64,000 bases of DNA. It comes from Paenibacillus sp. FSL K6-0276. Lineage in GTDB: Bacteria > Bacillota > Bacilli > Paenibacillales > Paenibacillaceae. The position numbers were made by a program, and so were the translations under genes. This document shows, piece by piece, positions 50,938 through 60,297 of this stretch; the first letter of the stretch is position 1, and the number at the start of each line of letters is the position of its first letter. The stretch lies in NCBI RefSeq assembly GCF_037977235.1, contig NZ_CP150276.1, forward strand, positions 2,666,001 to 2,730,000. The letters are read 5' to 3'. The notes beneath the pieces were generated by a model. That model was not told the DNA's origin, did no database searches, and worked only from the letters and a program-made list of their open reading frames with translations.

Positions 50938-50978
50938 AAGACAGTTACCTTGTAATAAGGAGGAGCTGTCTTTTTTAT
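50938..50978 (+). terminator. Terminator after the 105-residue gene
   Basis: AAGACAG pairs with CTGTCTT through AGTTACC...GGAGGAGC, followed by six T. Confidence 0.75.
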
Positions 50979-51015
50979 ATGTTTGAAGATTGGTTATGAT
51001 AATTTTGAAGAATTC

Positions 51016-51042
51016 TGATACAAAAATGCGCTGACGGTCGTC
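51016..51042 (+). promoter_or_regulatory. Possible ECF sigma promoter (autoregulatory)
   Basis: TGATAC (51016) and CGTC (51039) are 17 bp apart, similar to the TGAAAC-N16-17-CGTC pattern of extracytoplasmic-function sigma factors, 38 bp before the sigma gene. The -35 lacks one match. Inference only. Confidence 0.4.
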
Positions 51043-51079
51043 TTACTTATAGCTGCAGCTGATAAGGAGGCTTTACAGA

Positions 51080-51598
51080 ATGGAAATTCCGGAATCTGAA
51101 ATTTTTAAAGCAATATTTTATGAACATCATCCTGTTGTCAGACGTAAGCTTGCCGCTTTGGTACGCGATGAATCGGCAGCGGATGATTTAGCGCAAGAAG
51201 TTTTTCTAAGATTGTACCGTAATCCACCAGATGATCCAGCAGCGCTGGGTGCTTGGCTTCATAGAGTCCTCACTCGTATTGGATATGATTATCTGGACAA
51301 AAAAGCGAGGGAACGGCGGCTACAGAATAAACAAGAGCAGCTTTATGATGCCAGTGAATCTCCCCCTTCAGGTGAAGAAATCATAATCAGTAAGCTAGAT
51401 CAGGAGGATGTACATGTCTGGCTGAATGAACTGCCTGAAAGAGACAGACAAGCGCTTCTCCTTCGCTACTCCGGGTACAGTTATGTGGAGATAGCGGGAG
51501 AGCTTGGTGTAAAACCTCCAGTAGTAGGAACCCTGCTTCACCGAGCGACAGAGAAGCTAAGACAAAATGCAACGAAGGCGATACCCCAGACAAAGTAG
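51080..51598 (+). CDS. ECF-type RNA polymerase sigma factor (SigX-like)
   Basis: A 172-residue group 4 sigma factor. Region 2 is ADDLAQEVFLRLYRNPPDD...LGAWLHRVLTRIGYDYL and region 4 is ELPERDRQALLLRYSGYSYVEIAGELGVKPPVVGTLLHRATEKLRQ. The ATG follows ATAAGGAGG. It heads a four-gene unit with an anti-sigma-like protein and an ABC exporter, a design seen in envelope stress systems. Confidence 0.9.
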   Translation: MEIPESEIFKAIFYEHHPVVRRKLAALVRDESAADDLAQEVFLRLYRNPPDDPAALGAWLHRVLTRIGYDYLDKKARERRLQNKQEQLYDASESPPSGEEIIISKLDQEDVHVWLNELPERDRQALLLRYSGYSYVEIAGELGVKPPVVGTLLHRATEKLRQNATKAIPQTK

Positions 51599-51652
51599 AC
51601 ATTAATCGAAGAGCAGCTACGAAGTAATCTTTATAATTCAGGAGGTACAGTA

Positions 51653-52774
51653 ATGACTAACTATTCAGGAAAGCAAGATAAAGATAAGCAAAGTACAGAG
51701 GAAGCCTGGGCTAAGCTGCAAAGTAAGTTAGAGAATGAGCCTTATAATCCTCGGTGGGCGGAATGGAGTCAAAATCCGAAGACCCATACTGAGGATTCTG
51801 TGAACTTAAGTCAGCCAGCAAATGTAGAGAGCGTTGAATTTGAGTCAGAACCTACTGCAGTACAGGACATGCTTGTAGTTAACCAAGATAAACAAGCTAA
51901 GCGTCCGCGGCGTCTACGTATGAACCGTCGCCGGAAGCTGGGAGCTGTAGTAGCAAGTGTGGCGGTCTTTGCTGTCATACTCGCGACTCCGATTGGCAAC
52001 ACAGCAATGGCATCCATTCTGAATCAGTTCCGGATGGAACAGGTTACAGTTGTACAAGAAAGTGATCTTCGTAATATTTTCACACAAGTAGCTGAAGACG
52101 GTGAACTTAATCGATCAATTAACCAATTTGGTGAGTTTACAAACACTAACGGAGCTAATATTGGTGAGGTGCCCGCGGATCAATTGAAGGCTACTCTTGG
52201 GTATCCCGCTAAAAACGCTGCATTAGTGGAAGGGAAAAATACAGTTTCGGTAGGCGCTTCGCAAGATATTACACTTAATCTGAAAGTGGACGAAGTGAAC
52301 AAAGCCCTGAAAAAAATTGGAGCAGAGCATTTGCTGCCCGAATCTATTGATGGTAAACCGATTACACTTCATATTCCGGAAATTGTGAGCTACAATCTCT
52401 CATCAGACGAGAGTCACTGGGCAAGTCTGTCGCAAATGAACACACCAGTACTGAACATCGATCCATCTATTAAAGTGGAAGAAGCATTGGAAGCTGTAGT
52501 TAATTTTCCTCTGCTGCCAGATTATTTGAAGACTAGCTTAATGCAAAGCCGGGTCTTATCTGGAGAAATCCCAATGCCGTTAATCGCTGGAGAAAATACT
52601 GAACAAATAACGGTGGGCGACACTTTAGTTATTGTTGACCATTATGAATACAGCCGCGGTGCTGTATATCAAGCAACATGGATTCAGGATGGACAGCTAT
52701 TCAATTTATCAGGTGAGCTCTATTCGAGTAAAGAGAAGCTTATGACCAAGGTTCAGGAGCTGATTGAATCATGA
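51653..52774 (+). CDS. Putative membrane-anchored anti-sigma factor
   Basis: A 373-residue protein with a charged cytosolic N-terminal part (about 95 residues), one transmembrane helix (KLGAVVASVAVFAVILATPI, about 96-114) and a large extracytoplasmic domain (about 120-373, containing LPESIDGKPITLHIPEIV). That topology, and its place 54 bp after an ECF sigma gene, fits an anti-sigma factor of the SigX/RsiX kind. No zinc motif (HxxxCxxC) is seen at the N-terminus. Its stop overlaps the next start (ATGA). Confidence 0.72.
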   Translation: MTNYSGKQDKDKQSTEEAWAKLQSKLENEPYNPRWAEWSQNPKTHTEDSVNLSQPANVESVEFESEPTAVQDMLVVNQDKQAKRPRRLRMNRRRKLGAVVASVAVFAVILATPIGNTAMASILNQFRMEQVTVVQESDLRNIFTQVAEDGELNRSINQFGEFTNTNGANIGEVPADQLKATLGYPAKNAALVEGKNTVSVGASQDITLNLKVDEVNKALKKIGAEHLLPESIDGKPITLHIPEIVSYNLSSDESHWASLSQMNTPVLNIDPSIKVEEALEAVVNFPLLPDYLKTSLMQSRVLSGEIPMPLIAGENTEQITVGDTLVIVDHYEYSRGAVYQATWIQDGQLFNLSGELYSSKEKLMTKVQELIES

Positions 52775-53763
52775 GTACTGCTGCAATTGAAGCTAAGTCC
52801 CTAACCAAGGAATATGATAACGGGCGCGGCTGTCGAGATGTAAGTATTACTGTAGGGAAAGGGGAAGCCTTTGGCTTCCTCGGCCCTAATGGTGCAGGTA
52901 AAAGCACATTTGTAAAAATGCTAGTAGGTCTTATTCATCCATCAAGTGGCAGTGCGAGTCTGTTCGGTCATAAAGTTGGTTCACTGGAAGCTAAATCAGT
53001 TATCGGCTATTTGCCGGAATTGTATCGATATCAGGAATGGCTGACAGGTGAAGAGGTTGTGAGACTGCATGCACGACTATGCGGAATGCAGCGTTCTGTA
53101 GCAGATAAGAGAATTCCAGAACTGCTTGCTGAGGTTGGAATTGGTAAGCGTGGACGAGACCGAGTGAAGCATTACTCTAAGGGAATGCAGCAAAGACTGG
53201 GATTAGCTTGTGCACTTGTTAATGAGCCGGCTATCGTATTTTTAGATGAGCCCTCATCGGCACTAGATCCAATTGGACGTCAGGAAGTCCGGCGTATCTT
53301 ACAGAAACTAAAAGAAAAAGGGGTTACGATATTTCTAAACTCTCATCTGTTAGAGGATGTTGAAGTACTCTGTGACCGAATGGCGCTACTGAATAACGGT
53401 GTTATTCTCCGGCATGGCAAAGTGTCCGAGGTGTTAAACAAGCGTATGAGCTGGCGTTTTAAAGTAGGCGGTTATGCGCCTATTTTATTGTCATGGCTGA
53501 ATGAGAACACAGGCTTGCAGATTCGGGTGTCTTCCCATACCGAAGAAAAATTGATAAATGGATTGGTAAATCTACAATCAATAGACAGTAGCACAGTTTG
53601 GTTGGAAGCGGAGCTGGAAAGTGAAGAGCAGGTGGGGTGGCTGAATACGCTAATTGTAGAACAAGGAATGACCTTGTATGAAGTTTCTCGTCAGCAAGAA
53701 CGTCTGGAAGAGTGGTTTATGAATGCTGTATCAGGACTAAACCACAGGGGTGAACAGGAATGA
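52771..53763 (+). CDS. ABC transporter ATP-binding protein
   Basis: A 330-residue ATPase: Walker A GPNGAGKST, signature YSKGMQQRLGLA and Walker B VFLDEPSSALDP. It has a long C-terminal accessory domain. Coupled by 4-bp overlaps to the genes on both sides. Confidence 0.88.
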   Translation: MSTAAIEAKSLTKEYDNGRGCRDVSITVGKGEAFGFLGPNGAGKSTFVKMLVGLIHPSSGSASLFGHKVGSLEAKSVIGYLPELYRYQEWLTGEEVVRLHARLCGMQRSVADKRIPELLAEVGIGKRGRDRVKHYSKGMQQRLGLACALVNEPAIVFLDEPSSALDPIGRQEVRRILQKLKEKGVTIFLNSHLLEDVEVLCDRMALLNNGVILRHGKVSEVLNKRMSWRFKVGGYAPILLSWLNENTGLQIRVSSHTEEKLINGLVNLQSIDSSTVWLEAELESEEQVGWLNTLIVEQGMTLYEVSRQQERLEEWFMNAVSGLNHRGEQE

Positions 53764-54644
53764 GAATTATAATGGGTATGACCTGGAAGGAATTGCTGCG
53801 AAAAAGAGTAATGGTGCTGACATTACTTATGACCGTGGTTTTTCTTATAGGATTTTGGTTTATTGCAAGTACGATCGGGCAAAGTTCTATGTCTCACGGA
53901 TCGAGTATTCCTAGCGGAGAAGAACTCCTTATTCGTTTTACAAATGGTTTATTTATTTTATCGTTTGGATTTTTCTTCGGAGCCTTTGTAATTGCTTTTT
54001 TAGCTATTTTTAGTTCATTTTCCGCCATTTCAGGTGAGGCAGAGCAGGGAGTGATGCAAGCCTTGCTTCCAAGACCAATTCCACGCTGGAAATGGTATGC
54101 AGGTCGCTGGCTTGGTTATGTAACACTGGGAATAGGTTATGCGCTTATTTTATTTATTTCTATATTGCTAATTACGCAAGCCCATGCCGCAGTTCCAAGA
54201 GATGGATTAGCGTTATTCAAATCATTTTTGCTCTTTTCTTCCATCGTACCGTTGCTAATAACTGTTTCTATGCTGGGTTCAGGATTCTTCTCGGCCCTTG
54301 GGAATGGAGTCTTTATGACGATGCTTTATGGAGCAGGATGGCTAGGAGGAATGATTGACAAGGTAAGTAGTTCTTTATTATCTAAGCCCGAAGCACTTAG
54401 CACTCTAAATAATATGACGGGTATAATGTCCTTACTTATGCCTGTAGATGGGTTACAGCGCAGAATGACTGCTGAACTGTTTAGTATTAACGAAATGAAC
54501 GGGATGTTTATTGCTTCCAATAGTCTATTTGGATTAGATAACTTCACCTCAGTCCCATCTAATACATTTATCGTCTATGCGATCTTCTATACACTATTGG
54601 CGTTCTTAATCGGATTGTATCGTTTTCAACGGAAGGATCTATAG
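53760..54644 (+). CDS. ABC-2 type permease
   Basis: A 294-residue membrane protein with about six segments (VLTLLMTVVFLIGFWFIAS; FILSFGFFFGAFVIAFLAIF; YVTLGIGYALILFISILLIT). AISGEAEQGVMQALLPRPIPRWKWYAGRWLGY is the ABC-2 cytosolic loop. Final gene of the sigma-anti-sigma-ABC operon. Confidence 0.85.
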   Translation: MRIIMGMTWKELLRKRVMVLTLLMTVVFLIGFWFIASTIGQSSMSHGSSIPSGEELLIRFTNGLFILSFGFFFGAFVIAFLAIFSSFSAISGEAEQGVMQALLPRPIPRWKWYAGRWLGYVTLGIGYALILFISILLITQAHAAVPRDGLALFKSFLLFSSIVPLLITVSMLGSGFFSALGNGVFMTMLYGAGWLGGMIDKVSSSLLSKPEALSTLNNMTGIMSLLMPVDGLQRRMTAELFSINEMNGMFIASNSLFGLDNFTSVPSNTFIVYAIFYTLLAFLIGLYRFQRKDL

Positions 54645-54673
54645 CAGTTTAACAATACATCGAAGAACTTAAA

Positions 54674-54718
54674 ATGCCCTTTTTGTTGCCGAATTTTCGG
54701 AACAAAAAGGGCTCTTCA
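54674..54718. terminator. Bidirectional terminator
   Basis: GCCCTTTTTGTT pairs with AACAAAAAGGGC around GCCGAATTTTCGG; arms end in T and A runs useful on either strand, between the ABC operon and the convergent HxlR gene. Confidence 0.8.
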
Positions 54719-54735
54719 AGTTAGTATAAGTCGGA

Positions 54736-55062
54736 TTAATTTGTAACACCAAGCTCAATCCAGTCCGTAGACCAATTTCCAATTTCACCAAGTATAGGAG
54801 CCAACGCTGTTCCTTTTGGAGTAAGAGAGTACTCAATGCGTACTGGCATTTCTGGATATACGGTTCGCTCAATAATACCTTCGATTTCCATTTCTTTTAA
54901 TCGGTCAGATAACACTTTACCACTTAGATTGGACAGACAGCTTTCAATTTCGCCAAAACGACGTGGACCTGGCATAAGCACGAAAACGATCAGCGCGACC
55001 CAACGTTTACTTAGCAAGTCTACCGCTTTTTCAAAGCGAGGACACATGTTGAAATCATTCAT
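54736..55062 (-). CDS. HxlR-family transcriptional regulator
   Basis: A 108-residue winged-helix protein: CPRFEKAVDLLSKRWVALIVFVLMPGPRRFGEIESCL and LSGKVLSDRLKEMEIEGIIERTVYPEMPVRIEYSLTPKG are standard. The single Cys in FNMCPRFE is at the position of the redox-sensing Cys of HypR/YodB-type members. It is divergent from the GTP cyclohydrolase gene, with a perfect palindrome between them. Confidence 0.9.
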   Translation of the reverse strand: MNDFNMCPRFEKAVDLLSKRWVALIVFVLMPGPRRFGEIESCLSNLSGKVLSDRLKEMEIEGIIERTVYPEMPVRIEYSLTPKGTALAPILGEIGNWSTDWIELGVTN

Positions 55063-55127
55063 AATATCACCTCGACATTCATTATATCATAAACTTACAT
55101 AAAGTAATTATAAATATTTAAAGATAT

Positions 55128-55151
55128 AATATAACTTGACGAAGTTATATT
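55128..55151. promoter_or_regulatory. Perfect palindrome between hxlR-type gene and GTP cyclohydrolase II
   Basis: AATATAACTT and AAGTTATATT are perfect 10-bp arms around GACG. It lies 66 bp in front of the HxlR start and 105 bp in front of the cyclohydrolase start, so it is the obvious operator candidate. Confidence 0.72.
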
Positions 55152-55256
55152 ACAATGATAAACTTACTTACAAATAGTTACTTATATTTTAACTAATATT
55201 CGATCCTTAAGTTTAGCTACTGCTAAGCATCGATGGACATTGAGGAAGGTGTACCC

Positions 55257-56036
55257 ATGATTAAACCAGATATTATTTCTATCCTACAAAATAAAATTAC
55301 TCGAATTCCTTTAGAAAACAGTACAAATATATTGGTTGGACCGATTACTTTACCCGTGAATTTAGACGGAGAGACCGTTACTTTTAAATGGTACAACTGG
55401 CTGAACACTACGGATGCAGAGCTTCTTGGTGATAATAGTGAAGCAACAGCCGCTTTGATTTCAAAGTTACCATCCATGAGCCTCGCAGATGGACAGCAAT
55501 CCAGTGTTTTAGTATATGGTGATTTCGAAGGGTCAGATGAAGCCTTGATTCGAATGCACAGCATTTGTCATACCGGCGATATTTTTGGTAGCAAACGTTG
55601 TGATTGTGGCTTCCAACTGCATCAGTCCATGAAAATGATCGTCGAACACGGTTCAGGTGCATTATTCTATCTTGCTAACCATGAGGGTAGAGGCATTGGA
55701 TTGTTTAGCAAATCTTTAGCGTATCTTTTACAAGAAGAAGGATACGATACAGTTGAAGCTAATTTAGAGCTGGGTTTTGCTGATGATTCAAGAAATTATG
55801 CAGAAGCGATTAGCGTTCTACAACATCTACGTCATAAACCAGTCACGTTAATTACAAACAATCCGAAGAAATTGGAAGCACTCAAGGCTGCAGGTATGAA
55901 TGCTGTTAAAAGAGTAGCACTATGGGGAGATGTATCTTCTTTTAACGAGAAGTACTTGCGCACCAAAGTGGCTCGTTCAGGACATTTAGAGGCAGTGAAG
56001 GACGCGAATCCAATTGTAGGAAGACTGGCTAAATAA
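55257..56036 (+). CDS. GTP cyclohydrolase II (RibA-type, stand-alone)
   Basis: A 259-residue enzyme opening the GTP ring in riboflavin synthesis. The zinc ligands are in CHTGDIFGSKRCDCGFQL and the GTP-binding part in YLANHEGRGIGLFSKSLAYLLQEEGYDTVEANLELGF. No DHBP synthase domain is fused, unlike RibAB of most Bacillales. So it is probably a second cyclohydrolase, possibly for a secondary pathway or for riboflavin under stress, controlled by the HxlR protein. ATG 55257 follows GAGGAAGGTG. Confidence 0.85.
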   Translation: MIKPDIISILQNKITRIPLENSTNILVGPITLPVNLDGETVTFKWYNWLNTTDAELLGDNSEATAALISKLPSMSLADGQQSSVLVYGDFEGSDEALIRMHSICHTGDIFGSKRCDCGFQLHQSMKMIVEHGSGALFYLANHEGRGIGLFSKSLAYLLQEEGYDTVEANLELGFADDSRNYAEAISVLQHLRHKPVTLITNNPKKLEALKAAGMNAVKRVALWGDVSSFNEKYLRTKVARSGHLEAVKDANPIVGRLAK

Positions 56037-56114
56037 AGATAAAGGTAGTGCTGTTGCACTTCTTACATTATAATGGGTTACTGGAACCCAACATTAAGCT
56101 TAGTGAGGTACAAT

Positions 56115-57170
56115 ATGACTGCTATTCAAGTACAAGACTTACGCAAAACATTCAAAGTACAAAAAAACCGCGAAGGTCTCAAAGGGGCCTTCGCTGATTT
56201 GTTTAAAAGGGAATATACGGAAGTGACTGCCGTGAAGGATATTTCTTTCTCCATTCCTGAAGGGGAGATCTGTGGTTATATCGGCGAGAACGGTGCTGGG
56301 AAATCAACCACCATCAAAATGCTCACAGGTATTCTCGTACCAACTTCAGGAAATCTTACGGTGGGTGGTTATGTTCCTTATTTGGAGCGCGAGAAATTCG
56401 TGAAAAATATCGGCGTGGTATTCGGGCAACGCAGCCAGCTATGGTGGGACATCGGGGTCATTGAATCCTTCCAGCTGCTGCGCAAGGTATACCGTGTATC
56501 TGAACAAGACTTCAAGAAACGGCTGGATGAATTGGTTGAACGATTGCAGCTGCAAGAACTGCTGAATCGTCCTGTTCGTAAGCTCAGTCTAGGTCAGCGG
56601 ATGCGTTGTGAATTAGTCGCAGCATTGCTTCATAATCCATCGATTGTATTTTTAGATGAACCGACTATTGGCTTAGATATTGTGGTGAAATCAGAGATTC
56701 GTGAATTTCTTAAAGATATGAATCGTGAGCATGGGACAACCATACTGCTGACTACACATGATCTGCAAGATATTGAGGCGCTTTGCTCGCGTGTGATTAT
56801 GCTTGATGATGGCCGAATTATTTATGACGGAGGACTAGAAGATCTGAAGCAGCGCTGGGGAACTGGTCGTGAAGTTCAATTTCAATTTGGAAATGCAACG
56901 AAACGTGAGCAGCTTGAGCTTTGGACAGAGGGGATGCCAGTTACTTGGTCTGCCGAGAATGATCTTGGAGCATCCGTATGGATTCCGTTAGATTTAAATG
57001 TATCTGATGTGTTAGGAAGAGTAGTAGGAAAAGCAGATATTACTGATATCAAAATCATTGAGACGAATACGGACGATATTGTTCGCAGTATTTATCAATC
57101 TGGGTCTGCGGATAAACCCGATGAAATGGCAGCCGCTCTGAAGGATGAAAGAGAGGCTTTGAATGTCTGA
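56115..57170 (+). CDS. ABC transporter ATP-binding protein (COG4586 type)
   Basis: A 351-residue ATPase with a distinct N-terminal insertion (KVQKNREGLKGAFADLFKREYTEVTAVKD) before Walker A GENGAGKST. FGQRSQLWWDI is a characteristic Q-loop of this subfamily; signature LSLGQRMRCELVAALLHNPSIVFLDEPTIGLDI. It overlaps the next gene by 8 bp. Works with two different permeases downstream. Confidence 0.88.
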   Translation: MTAIQVQDLRKTFKVQKNREGLKGAFADLFKREYTEVTAVKDISFSIPEGEICGYIGENGAGKSTTIKMLTGILVPTSGNLTVGGYVPYLEREKFVKNIGVVFGQRSQLWWDIGVIESFQLLRKVYRVSEQDFKKRLDELVERLQLQELLNRPVRKLSLGQRMRCELVAALLHNPSIVFLDEPTIGLDIVVKSEIREFLKDMNREHGTTILLTTHDLQDIEALCSRVIMLDDGRIIYDGGLEDLKQRWGTGREVQFQFGNATKREQLELWTEGMPVTWSAENDLGASVWIPLDLNVSDVLGRVVGKADITDIKIIETNTDDIVRSIYQSGSADKPDEMAAALKDEREALNV

Positions 57171-58047
57171 TAAGATTAATGCTGAAATAGCTACGTCTTC
57201 ATCCACAGGAGGTTCGTCTTCAGGTGGTCTGCAGGAGAATAGCCGTAGATTACTATTTGGGGCTTACCTCGATTTTATTCGTATTCGTTTTCTTACTATG
57301 CTCGCTTACCGAATCAACTATTACTCAGGCATTCTCATCTATTCACTAAATATTGGGGTTAACTATTTTACGTGGATGGCTATCTATGGAAATGGGGATT
57401 CGCTGGGTGGCTTTACCGCAACGCAAATGACGTCTTATGTTGCTGTTTCTTGGATGGCGCGTGCCTTTTATTTTAATAATCTAGACCGTGAGATCTCTAC
57501 GGATATACGAGACGGAAGTATCGCTATCCAGTTTATAAGGCCCTATAACTATGTTTTAGTTAAAATGATGCAAGGACTTGGAGAGGGAATGTTCCGCTTC
57601 CTCTTGTTCATGATTCCCGGTATGGTCATAGCGATGTTGTTGTTCCCGGTTCAATTACCGACAGCGCCATCTGCTTGGGCAGGCTTTCTTGTGATGCTCT
57701 TTTTCAGCTTTTTGATTAATTCACAGATTAATATTATTACTGGGCTCTCGGCCTTCTTTGTTGAGAATAATGAGGGCATGATGCGTATGAAGCGGGTGAT
57801 TGTTGATTTGTTCTCCGGTCTGATCGTACCGATCAGTCTGTTTCCTGACTGGCTATCTTCCGTACTTAAGGTGCTGCCGTTTCAGGCGATTACTTACTTG
57901 CCAGGTTCAGTATTTACGGGACGAGTGCAAGGGGATGGGATTTGGAATGTACTAGGGATTCAGATCGTATGGTTCCTAGCGCTATTAATTCCAATTGTCT
58001 GGCTATATCATGCGGCGCGGCAGCGTCTCTTCGTGCAGGGAGGTTGA
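57163..58047 (+). CDS. ABC-2 family permease (COG4587 type)
   Basis: A 294-residue protein. After a Ser/Gly-rich head (ATSSSTGGSSSGGLQEN) about six membrane segments follow, with TDIRDGSIAIQFIRPYNYVLVKMMQ as the cytosolic loop, typical of this subfamily. RBS inside the ATPase gene. Confidence 0.85.
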   Translation: MSDKINAEIATSSSTGGSSSGGLQENSRRLLFGAYLDFIRIRFLTMLAYRINYYSGILIYSLNIGVNYFTWMAIYGNGDSLGGFTATQMTSYVAVSWMARAFYFNNLDREISTDIRDGSIAIQFIRPYNYVLVKMMQGLGEGMFRFLLFMIPGMVIAMLLFPVQLPTAPSAWAGFLVMLFFSFLINSQINIITGLSAFFVENNEGMMRMKRVIVDLFSGLIVPISLFPDWLSSVLKVLPFQAITYLPGSVFTGRVQGDGIWNVLGIQIVWFLALLIPIVWLYHAARQRLFVQGG

Positions 58048-58053
58048 GGAAAC

Positions 58054-58839
58054 GTGTATTACCTTGGATTATTAATTGAATACATCAAGAACTATATGAA
58101 GACCCGGCTCACCTATCGCGCAGATTTTTGGGTAGAGGTGGTGTCGGACCTGCTCTTTCAGGCGACCAACTTTATCTTTATTATGGTGATCTTTATGCAT
58201 ACGGACAGCCTGGGTGGCTGGAATCAGAACGAAGTAGTGTTCGTCTATGGATTCTTTATGGTGCCTTTTGGGGTGTTTAGTTGTTTTGTGAATCTATGGG
58301 GATTTAGTGAACGTTACATCGTTAAAGGTGAGATGGACCGCATTTTGACACGTCCGGCGCATAATTTGTTCCAGATCTTCTTGGAAAATGTTGATCCACC
58401 AGCACTTATGGGCTCATTCATAGGTATTATTATTATGGCCATCAGTGGTGGCAATCTGGGTCTTCCCTTTGAATGGTGGACGATACCAGCTCTGATCATT
58501 CTTACATTAAGTGCGGTTGCTATCTATACGGGGATTTATACAACATTAACTTCATTGTCTTTCTATTCAGATGCACCAACTGGCATTCTTCCGCTAATGT
58601 ACAATATTCAGACCTATGGCCGTTATCCGGTAACGATCTACAATCGGGCTATTCAGGTATTACTTACGTGGATCATTCCGTTTGCATTCGTCGGAGTCTA
58701 TCCGGCAGCGCTCTTCCTGCAGCGTGATGAGATGACAAGTCTTGCTCTGATGACACCAGTAGTAGGTGCGATATTCCTTGGGATTGGTCTATTAGCTTGG
58801 AGTTATGGGGTTAGAAGATATAAGGGAGCAGGGTCTTGA
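58054..58839 (+). CDS. ABC-2 family permease (COG3694 type)
   Basis: A 261-residue membrane protein, six segments, with RADFWVEVVSDLLFQATNFIFIM and VKGEMDRILTRPAHNLFQIF as family features. Starts at GTG, 6 bp after the previous gene. The trio probably forms a heterodimeric exporter; substrate unknown. Confidence 0.85.
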   Translation: MYYLGLLIEYIKNYMKTRLTYRADFWVEVVSDLLFQATNFIFIMVIFMHTDSLGGWNQNEVVFVYGFFMVPFGVFSCFVNLWGFSERYIVKGEMDRILTRPAHNLFQIFLENVDPPALMGSFIGIIIMAISGGNLGLPFEWWTIPALIILTLSAVAIYTGIYTTLTSLSFYSDAPTGILPLMYNIQTYGRYPVTIYNRAIQVLLTWIIPFAFVGVYPAALFLQRDEMTSLALMTPVVGAIFLGIGLLAWSYGVRRYKGAGS

Positions 58840-58872
58840 GTTAAGCCGGGGAAAACAATTGGTTGCTAGTAC

Positions 58873-58907
58873 AACCGCTCAGAGGCAATTCTGAGCGGTT
58901 TTTTTAT
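58873..58907 (+). terminator. Terminator of the ABC-2 trio
   Basis: AACCGCTCAGA pairs with TCTGAGCGGTT, then seven T. Confidence 0.9.
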
Positions 58908-59047
58908 GCTTGTTAGTGCTATTCTATACAATAGATAAGTGAAATCGTCTGTTTCAATGCAGTCTTTTTTCGCTAGAAGATCTTTAGTTATGCTAAAATT
59001 GTTAATATATACTAGGTTTTCATCAAGATAACAAGGAGAAGTACACA

Positions 59048-59675
59048 TTGAGTATGATTGAGCTTTTACCGGAACCCAATAATTTAAAGAAAAACATGAA
59101 AATTCTTGCATCTTTAAATATTGTATGTTGTCCAGAAGAATGGCTTCGGTTACCATAGTTTTATTCCAGAATCAGATGATAATGTTTCCATAGCATCCAT
59201 CGATAATGGGTCAGGCGATCATTTGTTTATTATATTTGCGCCTCAAGGAACGATAATCAAAGGTTTTGATCATGAGTCTGAAGTAAGTCCATATGCGCAG
59301 GACGAACATGAAGTTTGGCCAGGGATCTATGAAGAAGTCCCAACCTCATTATTGTCTTTACTGGAAGATGAGGCGATAGCTAAGGAAGATGTTACTTTTT
59401 GCTTTTGGTATGAAAATAATGACTCGATGTGGCAGCAAGGGAAGGTAGAAATTCCTGATGGAGCAGAAGATGGTTCGGACTTTTTGATAGGGACTATTTT
59501 CCGTACAGCTGAGGATTTTGTGGAATTTGCAGAAGGTTATTTTGAACTCACCCTACCCATAGAGATTGTTGCGAAGATTTATGAGGGCGCAGCCATTACG
59601 AGAGAGATGATCAAAGCAATAAATCCTGATAGCGACGTAGAGAAAGTTTTTCAGGAGTTAGAGGGGATAGACTGA
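59048..59675 (+). pseudogene. Uncharacterised (DUF-type) gene with a one-base insertion
   Basis: From TTG 59048 (AAGGAGA site) the frame reads SMIELLPEPNNLKKNMKILA then SLNIVCCPEEWLR, and then LP with a stop at 59156. The next frame, just one base off, continues smoothly as YHSFIPESDDNVSIASIDNG up to the stop at 59673. CGGTTACCAT instead of CGGTACCAT (one extra T at about 59150) explains it. The restored product would be about 208 residues, soluble and acidic; family not named with confidence. Confidence 0.75.
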
Positions 59676-59712
59676 TGGGTAATTATCGATTATGAACAAA
59701 AGGAGGAGCATA

Positions 59713-60183
59713 ATGGAGCTTCACATAGATAAGACGAGTACTGATGCTGCAACTGATATATTAAACTGGCGATATGATCCACCCTATGATTTTTACAATA
59801 ATGAACAATCTTCTGAAGCGATTAGTGAAATGCTTGCAGAATCATATTTTTCCGTATTTGATGAAAATAAAGAGTTGGTAGGGTTCTTCTGTGCAGGAAG
59901 CTCAGCGCAGGTTCCAAATGAGTCATATACGTATTCTCAGAGGTTTATAGATATTGGCATAGGGATGAGACCAGAGTTTACAGGGCAGGGAAATGGGACT
60001 CTATTTTTCACAGCTGTTCTAAGCCAAATTGATACAATGTTCGAGAAAAGATCAAAACGTCTGACCGTGGCAAAGTTTAATGATAGGGCGATACGATTGT
60101 ATGAAAAATTGGGATTTAGCCGGGAAGCTGAATTCGTTAAAGGGAGTACTGTGTTTATTGTTATGGTTAAAGTTGAAGTTTGA
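59713..60183 (+). CDS. GNAT-family N-acetyltransferase
   Basis: A 156-residue protein: FIDIGIGMRPEFTGQGNGTLFFTAVL is the AcCoA loop and RLYEKLGFSREAEF the final strand. ATG 59713 follows AAAGGAGGAG. Its terminator hairpin at 60266 is the insertion point of the group II intron. Confidence 0.82.
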   Translation: MELHIDKTSTDAATDILNWRYDPPYDFYNNEQSSEAISEMLAESYFSVFDENKELVGFFCAGSSAQVPNESYTYSQRFIDIGIGMRPEFTGQGNGTLFFTAVLSQIDTMFEKRSKRLTVAKFNDRAIRLYEKLGFSREAEFVKGSTVFIVMVKVEV

Positions 60184-60265
60184 TATCGGACCATTATATT
60201 TTAAATGGGATAACAATTTCCGATTACTGGAGAGTAAGCTAATGTGTGACGATAGTTCAATAAAT

Positions 60266-60297
60266 AAAGGGCTGCCGATAGGCAGTCCTTTATTTAT
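60266..60297 (+). terminator. Terminator used as intron target
   Basis: AAAGGGCTGCC pairs with GGCAGTCCTTT around GATA, then ATTTAT. The intron starts at the next base. Confidence 0.8.
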
